This document shows positions 34,734 through 42,475 of a stretch of DNA of 45,286 bases, one piece after another (the first letter of the stretch is position 1; every line of letters starts with the position of its first letter). Where the stretch lies: positions 1 through 45,286 of the forward strand of contig DFFY01000113.1 of NCBI GenBank assembly GCA_002371115.1, read 5' to 3'. The translations under genes and the position numbers were made by a program. The DNA is from Bacteroidales bacterium UBA3764 (GTDB lineage Bacteria > Bacteroidota > Bacteroidia > Bacteroidales > UBA932). The notes below the pieces were generated by a model. It had not been told where the DNA came from. It was given only the letters and a program-made list of their open reading frames with translations, and ran no database searches.

Positions 34734-37007
34734 ATGAGAACAAAATTATGGATTATAGCGGCTGCGATGGCCGTCATAGCCTGCCAGGGGTTGCCCCCGG
34801 TGAATGAACCGGAGGTGAACCCCGAGGAGCAGAAGGAAGAACCGGGCCTGCCGCCCATTGATGAAACGGGAGGCCCCACGCTCATCAATGCAGAGATTCC
34901 GCCCGTGGTTTCCACCAAGGTGTCCCTCACTGCAGGAGATGCTCCCGGGCTGTCCCTGGCCTGGGAGGCAGGTGATGCCATTCGGATCAACGAGAGCCTT
35001 TTCTCCATCGTAGAGGAAGGCATGACCGCCTCGAAAGCGGGCTTTACCGGCCCTTCGCTCAGCGGCAGCAGTTTCACCGTCCTCTATCCGGGCACTTTCG
35101 CTGACGAGGCCGCGTGGAATGCCCGGAGCTACAAGGGGCAGGTTCAGACCGGCAATGGCTCCACGGACCATTTGAGTTGGAATGCGAAGTTGTCGGGACT
35201 ATCCTCATACGGCGCATTGTTTTTCGCTGACATGCCCGGTCAGGAATTTGTCCAAAATGGGGTTATTAAGTTCTCATTCAACCTTCCTGAGCGCTTTGCA
35301 GGTTTGGAAAGCATTGGCCTTACTCTTCCGGAGGCTGTCATTCCGCTTACCAATGATCCCGAGGGGGAGAAGGCTGCTACGCTGTCCATTGGATTAAAAG
35401 AAGTGGACGTTACTAAGGAAAGCAGGGAGATTGCGGCTTATATGATGGTTCCTCCCGCGATGATTGTCCTTGAGCCAGGCTGTATATATACAATTACGCT
35501 GAGCGGGCCGGACGGTCAGACGGAAGCGATTGAGAAAACCGTTGATGCCGATGGCCTTGTCTTTGGAGCCGGCAGGGTGACCGTGTTGTCCCTTGATGCC
35601 GATGACCTGCAGGAGCCGCTCTTCTGGGGAGGTGAAGGTACGGAGAATTCTCCCTACCAGATAAAGTCGCTCAAGCACCTGCAGAACATGAATGACCTTA
35701 TCGTCAGCAATGCCGGAGCCTCAAAACTGTATTTTAAATTGGTCGGGGACATTGACATGGCCGGGGTGGACTGGGTTTATAAAAACAACAGTATCGGAAA
35801 CAATTTCCCAATCAACTTCGACGGAGACGGCCATACCATCAGTAATTTCAATATGACCCAATGGAGCGCTTCTTTGTTTGGGGCCATAAAGGGAGAAGTG
35901 TATAACCTCAAGTTCAAGGATGCCACCATCGTTACCAATACGGCCAGTGCGTCCCGCGGCGGCCTTCTGGCCTATAGGGCTGGCGGAACCGATACGGCTG
36001 CCTATATCCACGATATCACGGTTGATGGCCTGTCCGTAACAGGAACTACTTCGGCTGTCGGCGGTTTGGTTGGCGGCCTTACCAACGGAACCATAGAGAA
36101 CTGTATCATTACAGGTTTGAATCTTACTGCCCAGGCTGCTGCCGGAGGAATAGTAGGAGAAATCCTTGATGCCGAATCGGCGGTGAAAGAATGTAGCGTA
36201 TCAGGTACAGTGACATTCTCTGGCGGCGCCAGCGGTGATACTTACCAGGGTGGGATTGTCGGTAAAGTGGCCGCCGACGGAACAATTAGCCGTTGCCATT
36301 CTTCCGTCATCCTTCAGGGAAGCGTCCATACCAAAATTCTGGGAGGTATCGTTGGAGGTGCAACTGCCAACGTCATCATCGAAGAATCTGCTTTTGACGG
36401 CTCTTTGGATTGTATCAACAGCCAGGGCGGCGGTATTCTGGGCAGGGCAAACAAAGCTGCCGTCATCCGGAATTGCTATTCCTCAGGCAGCATTACTGCG
36501 GACAGCGGATATTCGGGCGGCATTTTGGGATACTCGGCCAGCGAAAATGACATGGAAATAAATATTTCCGACTGCTACAGCACTTTGTCGTTTTCTCCTA
36601 CAAATACTTATAGCGCCAATGCTGTCGGCGGTATGATAGGCGGGCACGACAAGGCCACCAAGAAATGGTGCGTGAGCGGCCTTCTGGCCTGGCACCGGAA
36701 GATCAGTTTCCCCAATATGGGCAATGCGACTTATGGGGTAATTGTTGGCCAGATGCACTCGGGCGCAAGTTCTGCGGCCACTTCTTTCAGCAATTGCTGG
36801 TATCGGAGCGACCTTGATTATACGCTAAAGGGAGCGGTAAAGACCCCCAGGTCTGATGAGGACATTACTGTCGGAGGAAAGAAAACCTATGACGGGAAGC
36901 CCGCTGCTGGCGGAATGACCTGTTCCCAGAAAGCCCGGGAGGTAGGCTGGAGTGCCGATTTCTGGGATTTCAGCAATGATTACCCGGTCTTGAAGAATCT
37001 GCCGTAA
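34734..37007 (+). CDS. GLUG-repeat surface lipoprotein with fimbrillin-like N-terminus (paralogue 2)
   Basis: ATG 34734 gives the lipoprotein signal MRTKLWIIAAAMAVIAC; the GTG at 34728 lies in the terminator and is rejected. The 757-residue protein has a proline/glutamate linker, a fimbrillin-like domain (LSLAWEAGDAIRI, FTVLYPGTFADEAAWNAR), then EPLFWGGEGTENSPYQIKSL and a beta-helix with 8 GGxxG-type GLUG repeats. It is a clear paralogue of the lipoprotein at 30674, which lies on the other side of dinD. It heads the phosphoesterase part of the locus, with the next gene 15 bases downstream. Confidence 0.87.
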   Translation: MRTKLWIIAAAMAVIACQGLPPVNEPEVNPEEQKEEPGLPPIDETGGPTLINAEIPPVVSTKVSLTAGDAPGLSLAWEAGDAIRINESLFSIVEEGMTASKAGFTGPSLSGSSFTVLYPGTFADEAAWNARSYKGQVQTGNGSTDHLSWNAKLSGLSSYGALFFADMPGQEFVQNGVIKFSFNLPERFAGLESIGLTLPEAVIPLTNDPEGEKAATLSIGLKEVDVTKESREIAAYMMVPPAMIVLEPGCIYTITLSGPDGQTEAIEKTVDADGLVFGAGRVTVLSLDADDLQEPLFWGGEGTENSPYQIKSLKHLQNMNDLIVSNAGASKLYFKLVGDIDMAGVDWVYKNNSIGNNFPINFDGDGHTISNFNMTQWSASLFGAIKGEVYNLKFKDATIVTNTASASRGGLLAYRAGGTDTAAYIHDITVDGLSVTGTTSAVGGLVGGLTNGTIENCIITGLNLTAQAAAGGIVGEILDAESAVKECSVSGTVTFSGGASGDTYQGGIVGKVAADGTISRCHSSVILQGSVHTKILGGIVGGATANVIIEESAFDGSLDCINSQGGGILGRANKAAVIRNCYSSGSITADSGYSGGILGYSASENDMEINISDCYSTLSFSPTNTYSANAVGGMIGGHDKATKKWCVSGLLAWHRKISFPNMGNATYGVIVGQMHSGASSAATSFSNCWYRSDLDYTLKGAVKTPRSDEDITVGGKKTYDGKPAAGGMTCSQKAREVGWSADFWDFSNDYPVLKNLP

Positions 37008-37022
37008 TTTATTAGGAAGACA

Positions 37023-37910
37023 ATGCGAAAAGGATTATTGATACTTTTGGCGGCTATTATTTCAGTCGCCTGCTCAAACAGAACATCCCATGAGCCTGCA
37101 AAAGTAGTGTTCATCGGCGTTGACGGCTGGTCTGCCGCCAGTTTTGAAAAGGGAGATTTCCCTTTTGTCAAAAGTCTGATGGACAAGGGCTCCTGGACAT
37201 TGGACAAGCGTTGCGTGTTTCCTACGGCAAGTGCCATTAATTGGATGTCCCTCTTTTCCGGCGTGGCTCCGGAATACCACGGCTATGTGCGCTGGAATTC
37301 CCGCAAGCCGGACGTCACACCGGTATGGACCGATGAACGCGAAGAAGTGCCCACTATTTTTCGTCTTGAAAGGGAGACGCATCCGGAAAGCGACATCCTT
37401 GTCACTTTCCAGTGGGACGTAATTCGTTCGATTGTGGATTCCACGGCAGTAACAAACTGCATCCAATTCCCACAGACGGAGGAAGGGGATTGGGAAGAGT
37501 CTTCCTGGGCGGCGGATTATATAAAGTCGCACCACCCCCATTTCTCATTTGTTTACTTTGGCAGCCTTGATGCCATGGGCCACCAATACGGTTGGGAGTC
37601 GGATGAATACCTGACTTATGCATCTCATATCGACAGTGTAATAAAGAGTTTGGTGGAGGCGGTACAAGACGACGATACTGTTTTCGTGCTTACCTCCGAC
37701 CATGGCGGTCACGGGCATCATCACTCTTCCGAGTATGTAGACGAAACCCTTCGGACTCCTCTTGTCATTTGGGGAAAGGGAATAAAAAAAGGCCATCAAA
37801 TTGGGGCTCCTACCGTAGGAATGGACATTACGGCCACACTGGCCAAGCTCCTGGGCGTTGAACCGTTGCCTCACTGGACGTGCCGGCCTATCAATGAGAT
37901 ATTTGAATGA
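37023..37910 (+). CDS. type I phosphodiesterase / nucleotide pyrophosphatase (NPP-like) lipoprotein
   Basis: A 295-residue lipoprotein (IISVAC) of the alkaline phosphatase superfamily. Metal-site motifs are present: VVFIGVDGW (first aspartate), the nucleophile segment FPTASAINW with Ser70 where family members usually have Thr, APEYHGY, FGSLDAMGHQYGW and TSDHGGHGHHH. Family members cut phosphodiesters such as nucleotide pyrophosphates, glycerophosphocholine or lysophospholipids. The small size (NPPs are about 400) suggests a compact, minimal enzyme. Its stop overlaps the start of the HAD phosphatase gene (ATGA), which implies a two-step phosphodiester then phosphomonoester cleavage in the envelope. 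Confidence 0.87.
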   Translation: MRKGLLILLAAIISVACSNRTSHEPAKVVFIGVDGWSAASFEKGDFPFVKSLMDKGSWTLDKRCVFPTASAINWMSLFSGVAPEYHGYVRWNSRKPDVTPVWTDEREEVPTIFRLERETHPESDILVTFQWDVIRSIVDSTAVTNCIQFPQTEEGDWEESSWAADYIKSHHPHFSFVYFGSLDAMGHQYGWESDEYLTYASHIDSVIKSLVEAVQDDDTVFVLTSDHGGHGHHHSSEYVDETLRTPLVIWGKGIKKGHQIGAPTVGMDITATLAKLLGVEPLPHWTCRPINEIFE

Positions 37911-38953
37911 GACACTTCTGCCATCTTGCCGTTGCCCTGTTTCTTACCTCCTGCGCCCCGGCTCTGGAACGTGGGAACTGGGAAGAACAGCCCTATAAGG
38001 CCTTTTGCAGCTTGTTAAGCGATAAGTCTGCAAAGGGAGGCTACGCTGTCTTTGACTGTGATAATACCATTATTATTCACGATGTTACGCATACGCTGAT
38101 GCTTTGGCAGATAGAGAATCTGGCGTTCGCCGATGCCGTGGACGAAAAGTTTCTTCACGGCCTTTCCAGAACGGATTTTCCGCTGGACGGGCTGGGATTA
38201 ACTGCCGGTGAAATGGGGTCTTATCTCTATGAAGAATATAAGGGGCTGAAGGCCTCCAAAGATGCCGGTGTGCCACTTGAAAAGATTCATCAGACAGCGG
38301 AATACCTTGACTTTCGGGCAGCTTTTCTTGCGTTTTATACGGCTGTCGGGGAGCAGTATTCATACGGGGAGCTCTGCCTTTGGGAACCGATGCTTTTCCT
38401 GGGCATTCCCAGGGAGAAGGCGCTGGAAAGCCTGCGTCACTGGCTCTCGGAAGGACGAGCGTGGAACGAGGTCTGGATCTCACCGGACGGACGCTTTCAC
38501 GGGAAGGCGGAAAAAGGGCTGGTGATAACGCAGGACATGAAGAACCTGATGGCGGGCCTTCGGCGTAACGGGATAACACCGTATATCTGCACGGCCTCGC
38601 CGGAATGGCTTGTCGAGGCGCTGGCCTGTAATCCGGAGAATGGATTGGGTTTCACGGAAGGTGAGGTCTTTGGCGTCCGTTTTCTTGACGGAGGATATGC
38701 TCCGTCTTATCCACAACCCTTCAAAGAGGGGAAGGTGGCCTGTATTGACCGCCTGATTGCCCCGGCCCATGGTTCCCGGCAACCGGTCCTGGTAGCCGGA
38801 GACAGTTCGGGAGATGTGGCCATGCTTACAGCTTACGATGACATGAAAATAGGATTGGTCATGAACCAGCATCGCGGCGGGGAAATAGAGGCCCTCGCTC
38901 TTCGAAATGATGGAAAGTATTATTCTCAAACCGTTACAATAACCCATGAATAA
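37907..38953 (+). CDS. secreted HAD-family phosphatase lipoprotein
   Basis: A 348-residue lipoprotein (LFLTSC) with HAD motifs: FDCDNTI with nucleophile Asp50 and acid/base Asp52, motif II CTAS (228-231), the lysine in FKEGKV and motif IV GDSSGD (Asp299, Asp303). A large helical cap (about 55-220) resembles that of secreted phosphorylcholine phosphatase-type and phosphoserine phosphatase-type HADs. Removal of phosphate from phosphocholine, phosphoethanolamine or a similar small monoester is plausible. It overlaps the NPP gene at its start and the small-peptide gene at its end. Confidence 0.85.
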   Translation: MRHFCHLAVALFLTSCAPALERGNWEEQPYKAFCSLLSDKSAKGGYAVFDCDNTIIIHDVTHTLMLWQIENLAFADAVDEKFLHGLSRTDFPLDGLGLTAGEMGSYLYEEYKGLKASKDAGVPLEKIHQTAEYLDFRAAFLAFYTAVGEQYSYGELCLWEPMLFLGIPREKALESLRHWLSEGRAWNEVWISPDGRFHGKAEKGLVITQDMKNLMAGLRRNGITPYICTASPEWLVEALACNPENGLGFTEGEVFGVRFLDGGYAPSYPQPFKEGKVACIDRLIAPAHGSRQPVLVAGDSSGDVAMLTAYDDMKIGLVMNQHRGGEIEALALRNDGKYYSQTVTITHE

Positions 38954-39071
38954 CTATCAGCAGCCGGAAGCCACAATCTTGGACCTGCATTTGGAAAAGG
39001 GTACGCTTGTCACGGCGTCTTTGGAGCGAATGAATATATTAAATGACGATTGGGATGATGATTCGGAATAA
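38946..39071 (+). CDS. small acidic-tailed peptide, 41 aa (family member 3)
   Basis: ATG 38946 overlaps the HAD stop and the frame ends at TAA 39069-39071, inside the start of the next lipoprotein gene. It reads NNYQQPEATILDLHLEKGTL, then VTAS, then an acidic tail (NDDWDDDSE). Tyrosine, P, E and alternating hydrophobics, a small/AS position and an acidic end match the peptides at 30359 and 30532. As there, it sits right before a fimbrillin-like lipoprotein gene. Overlap at both ends argues for translation coupling. Function unknown. Confidence 0.6.
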   Translation: MNNYQQPEATILDLHLEKGTLVTASLERMNILNDDWDDDSE

Positions 39072-40686
39072 AACCATATGGGCCGTCTTGCTGTTGGCAA
39101 CTGCCTGTCACGGGAACAAGCCCGTTCTTTCTCCGGAGCCGGAGAGTACCGTTACCCTGCGTTTGGGCGCATCGATGGAAAGCTTTTCCTCCAAGTCCGC
39201 CCTGGATGAGGAGGGATACCTGACCTGGCAGACCGGAGATAAAATCGCCGTCCTGCTGGATGACGGCAGTGTTGTCTCCCTTTCCTTGGAAAGTGGGGAA
39301 GGAACTCCGTCGGCCACCTTTAGCGGAGAGATTCCAGCCGGGCGCAGTTTCACCGGAAAAGCCGCCTATCCCTGGTGGGATGGCGCCTGGAGCTCGTCGG
39401 CTGGAGAACTCGTATTAACCCTCCCTGAATCTATTGCTTGGCCCGGAGACAGCTATGTGCCGGCTGTAATGAAAGCGACAGCCTCCGGTACCAGTCTGTC
39501 TTTTACCCACGTGGGAGCTATTATGCAGTTTACGGTGAAAGGAATACCGGCTTCCGTGGCGGCTTTCCGTTTTTCCACATCGGAGAGCGCCGTCATGGGA
39601 CGGAATGACTTTACCTATACTTTTACGCCATTGGCCGGAAACAGGGTCTTTCATGTCCCCGTTGCGGCCGGACCCCTGCCGTCTTACACGATTTCCCTTC
39701 TGGATGCTTCCGGAGGTGAGCTCCTTTCCAAGACCAAGAGCAAAACAACCAGTGTGTCGCGTTGTGACTACCGCAAACTTACGCCCTTGGCGGTGGAGGT
39801 GGCCGATAAATTCCGGCTTCTCTATTACAATGCCCTTAACGGGATGGAACGCGACAGCGCAAATAATTACGACAACTTTGTTGCTTGGGTGAATTCCTGG
39901 GAACCGGATGTGCTGGTGCTGTGCGAGGCTGGGGATTTGAATGTAATTGCATCGCGCTGGGGACATGCTCATACGGCCAAAGTCAGCAAGGATGCCTATC
40001 CGATAGTTATTACATCTTCTAGCCCCCTTACTGTAAACCAGACGCTTACAACGGATTTGGTACATGGCGCCATTCATGTTTCTGTTGCTGGCTATGATAT
40101 TGTTGGACTTCATTTAAGGCCTACACTGGACGATGACAGTTCCGGAAGTCTTTCGGCCGACGAATATGCCAAATACGGTGACCTCAGAAAAACCGATCTG
40201 GAATACATAGTAGCCCAAACGCTGGACAATCCTTCTTATGCGGCCACGACCAACTGGATTGTCTGCGGGGACTTTAACGCTTATTCTCCGCTGGAAAAAA
40301 ATGCAGTGAGTCCCTATGGCGGAAAGCCCGCCTACACCTATTCAGAACCCATAGCCTCTGTTTGCTACGAGGTTTATCCCATTATTGCCGATAAGCTTAA
40401 GGATGTGGTATACTGCTTTAATGGCCAGACATATAGACCAAGCATGTATCACGGCCGCTCCAGGCTTGACTACATTTTCGCCAGCGAAAACGTTTATGCC
40501 AAGGTGGGCGCTGCTGATGTGATTCTGGGCGGGTTCCCGGGAAATTATAAGAATACGGACGAGAATCCCTCCGACCATATGCCTCTTTACATGGATTTGA
40601 TAACCTATAAATACAAAATTCTGGACGGTATTACCCGCCTGGAAGACTGGGAGGAAGATAATTTTTTTAATGAAATAATACTATGA
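39058..40686 (+). CDS. lipoprotein: fimbrillin-like domain fused to an EEP phosphoesterase
   Basis: ATG 39058 gives MIRNKTIWAVLLLATAC, a good lipoprotein signal; ATGs at 39043 and 39055 are alternatives. The 542-residue protein has the same kind of fimbrillin-like domain as the GLUG proteins (YLTWQTGDKIAVLLDDGSV, to about 245), then an EEP domain: FRLLYYNALNGMERD, VLCEAG, GDFNAYSP (Asp405, Asn407), RLDYIFAS and SDHMPL (Asp506, His507). The enzyme is therefore probably active and surface-tethered. The last 20 residues are acidic (LEDWEEDNFFNE), like the small peptides. It overlaps the dehydrogenase gene by ATGA. Confidence 0.85.
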   Translation: MIRNKTIWAVLLLATACHGNKPVLSPEPESTVTLRLGASMESFSSKSALDEEGYLTWQTGDKIAVLLDDGSVVSLSLESGEGTPSATFSGEIPAGRSFTGKAAYPWWDGAWSSSAGELVLTLPESIAWPGDSYVPAVMKATASGTSLSFTHVGAIMQFTVKGIPASVAAFRFSTSESAVMGRNDFTYTFTPLAGNRVFHVPVAAGPLPSYTISLLDASGGELLSKTKSKTTSVSRCDYRKLTPLAVEVADKFRLLYYNALNGMERDSANNYDNFVAWVNSWEPDVLVLCEAGDLNVIASRWGHAHTAKVSKDAYPIVITSSSPLTVNQTLTTDLVHGAIHVSVAGYDIVGLHLRPTLDDDSSGSLSADEYAKYGDLRKTDLEYIVAQTLDNPSYAATTNWIVCGDFNAYSPLEKNAVSPYGGKPAYTYSEPIASVCYEVYPIIADKLKDVVYCFNGQTYRPSMYHGRSRLDYIFASENVYAKVGAADVILGGFPGNYKNTDENPSDHMPLYMDLITYKYKILDGITRLEDWEEDNFFNEIIL

Positions 40687-41732
40687 AGACTGTTGCCATT
40701 ATCGGAGCCGGCATGATGGGTTCGGCTCTCGCATTTCCTATCCGTGAAAACGGACATGAGGTCCGTCTGGTGGGTACACCGCTGGACAGAGATATCATTG
40801 AGGCTTGCCGGAAAAACGGACAGCATCTCAAATTTGACCGTCCGTTCCCGGCCGGCGTACTGTATTATCAGTTTGAGGGGTGGAAAGAAGCTGTAGAAGG
40901 AGCGGACTTTGTGATATGCGGTGTTTCTTCGTTCGGCGTGGACTGGTTCCTTGAAAACGTGCTGGTGGAATTGAATCCATCCGTTCCCGTATTGTCTGTG
41001 ACCAAGGGACTTATCAATTTGGAAGACGGCACGCTGATCTCTTATCCGGATTACTGGCAGAGGGAACTTGCCAAAAGGGGAATTCATCGTACCGTCAATG
41101 CCATCGGAGGCCCCTGCACCAGCTACGAACTGGTGTATCATGACCAGACCGAGGTGGCCTTTTGCGGTGAGGTGTCTCAGCAGATACGCATGATGAAAGA
41201 GACCATGCAGACATCATACTATCACATCTCACTTACCAACGACGTTGTGGGGCTGGAAAGCGCAGTGGCCCTGAAGAACGGATATGCTCTTGCCATCGCA
41301 ATGACAATCGGCCTTGTAAATCGTCATTTCGGTGCCGACGCTGGCCTCCATTTCAATTCCCAGGCAGCCGCTTTCTATCAGGGGGTGAAGGAAATGCGTC
41401 TCCTTCTGGAAATGCAAGGCGCCAGCCGGGACTGCGAGAACATCGGTATCGGGGACCTGTATGTGACGGTATATGGCGGACGCACGCGCAAAGTGGGAAT
41501 TCTTCTGGGAGAAGGGAAAACGTACAGGGAGGCTATGGAAATCCTTTCCGGGGTTACTTTGGAGAGCCTTGTGGTTTCTCGCAGGGTGTACAGCGCCATT
41601 GCACGGAAAGCGGAGCTTGGGAAGGCGAAGCTGGCCGATTTCCCCATGCTTTGCCACGCCGCTGCCGTACTAGACGAAGGAAAAGATGCGGAACTTCCGT
41701 GGGAAATGTTTACCTTTGATCAAACGACCTAG
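40683..41732 (+). CDS. GpsA-like NAD(P)-dependent glycerol-3-phosphate dehydrogenase
   Basis: A 349-residue cytoplasmic protein with the GpsA signature: Rossmann GAGMMGSA, SVTKGLIN, IGGPCTSYEL, ALKNGYALAIAM with the catalytic lysine segment, and GIGDLYVTVYGGRTRKVGILLGEG. The enzyme interconverts glycerol 3-phosphate and dihydroxyacetone phosphate. Being embedded in a phosphoesterase/transport locus and translationally coupled to the EEP lipoprotein (ATGA) suggests a catabolic role, oxidising imported glycerol 3-phosphate, rather than the usual lipid-synthesis role. GxxTSYE in place of the common GPSFA/GPnfA hints at a divergent subgroup with altered substrate range. Confidence 0.88.
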   Translation: MKTVAIIGAGMMGSALAFPIRENGHEVRLVGTPLDRDIIEACRKNGQHLKFDRPFPAGVLYYQFEGWKEAVEGADFVICGVSSFGVDWFLENVLVELNPSVPVLSVTKGLINLEDGTLISYPDYWQRELAKRGIHRTVNAIGGPCTSYELVYHDQTEVAFCGEVSQQIRMMKETMQTSYYHISLTNDVVGLESAVALKNGYALAIAMTIGLVNRHFGADAGLHFNSQAAAFYQGVKEMRLLLEMQGASRDCENIGIGDLYVTVYGGRTRKVGILLGEGKTYREAMEILSGVTLESLVVSRRVYSAIARKAELGKAKLADFPMLCHAAAVLDEGKDAELPWEMFTFDQTT

Positions 41733-41740
41733 TCTGTAAG

Positions 41741-42469
41741 ATGGAACAGGCAGTCAGAGCAAGATATGTAAAACTGCAGTGGAAGACCCTCATTGTCCTG
41801 ATGATAGGGTACATCTGCTACTATTTTCTTCGGAAAAACTTCAGCGCGGCCATTCCGGCCATGGAAGCCACGCTGGGACTTTCTAAGGTACAGCTGGGTA
41901 TCTTCCTTACCTTAAATGGAATTGTTTATGGCCTTTCCCGCATGGTGAACGGCGTCCTGGCCGACCGTTATTCCAAACGCATCCTGATGTCGGCAGGCCT
42001 GACGCTTTCCTGCATCATCAATCTGGCCATTTGTTTTTCCCCGAAACTGAATGTCTTTCTGACCCTTCTGGACGGGGAAGGGAAGGCAACGGTAGGCTTG
42101 GTCTATCTGATAGGTTCTTTATGGATTCTTAATGGCTATGTGCATGGAATGGCCTATCCGCCCATTGCCGCCATGATGGCGCATTGGTTCAAGCACTCGG
42201 AACTGGCTACCAAGCAAAGCATCTGGAATGCCTCCCACTCCATTGGCGCGGGTGTAGTCATTGCGCTATGTGGCTGGCTGCTTTCGCACTATGGCTACAG
42301 CGCATGGCACCTGTGCTTCATTGTTCCTGCCGCCGAAGCCAAGGCGCTGGGCATCGAGACCACCCTGTGGCTGGTAAACGACCTTGAAGTGGCCGCTTGG
42401 GCGCGAAAGCATGGAATCGATTACATCTCTTCAGATTTTCCTCAAATGCATACAATCATTCGAAAATAA
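41741..42469 (+). CDS. GlpT/UhpC-type transporter N-half fused to a glycerophosphodiesterase tail
   Basis: Residues 1-about 196 are the first half of an organophosphate:phosphate antiporter of the MFS: YYFLRKNFSAAIPAM, GLSRMVNGVLADRYSKR, YPPIAAMMAHWF and WHLCFIVPA, about five to six helices. From about residue 197 the text becomes AEAKALGIETTLWLVNDLEV..ARKHGIDYISSDFP, the C-terminal end of a glycerophosphodiester phosphodiesterase (GDPD). The junction near 42329 is in frame. Full proteins would be about 430-450 and 250-300 residues, so about half the transporter and most of the GDPD are missing and the product is unlikely to work. It still shows that both genes once stood here next to the GpsA-like gene. 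Confidence 0.8.
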   Translation: MEQAVRARYVKLQWKTLIVLMIGYICYYFLRKNFSAAIPAMEATLGLSKVQLGIFLTLNGIVYGLSRMVNGVLADRYSKRILMSAGLTLSCIINLAICFSPKLNVFLTLLDGEGKATVGLVYLIGSLWILNGYVHGMAYPPIAAMMAHWFKHSELATKQSIWNASHSIGAGVVIALCGWLLSHYGYSAWHLCFIVPAAEAKALGIETTLWLVNDLEVAAWARKHGIDYISSDFPQMHTIIRK

Positions 42470-42475
42470 TTACGC

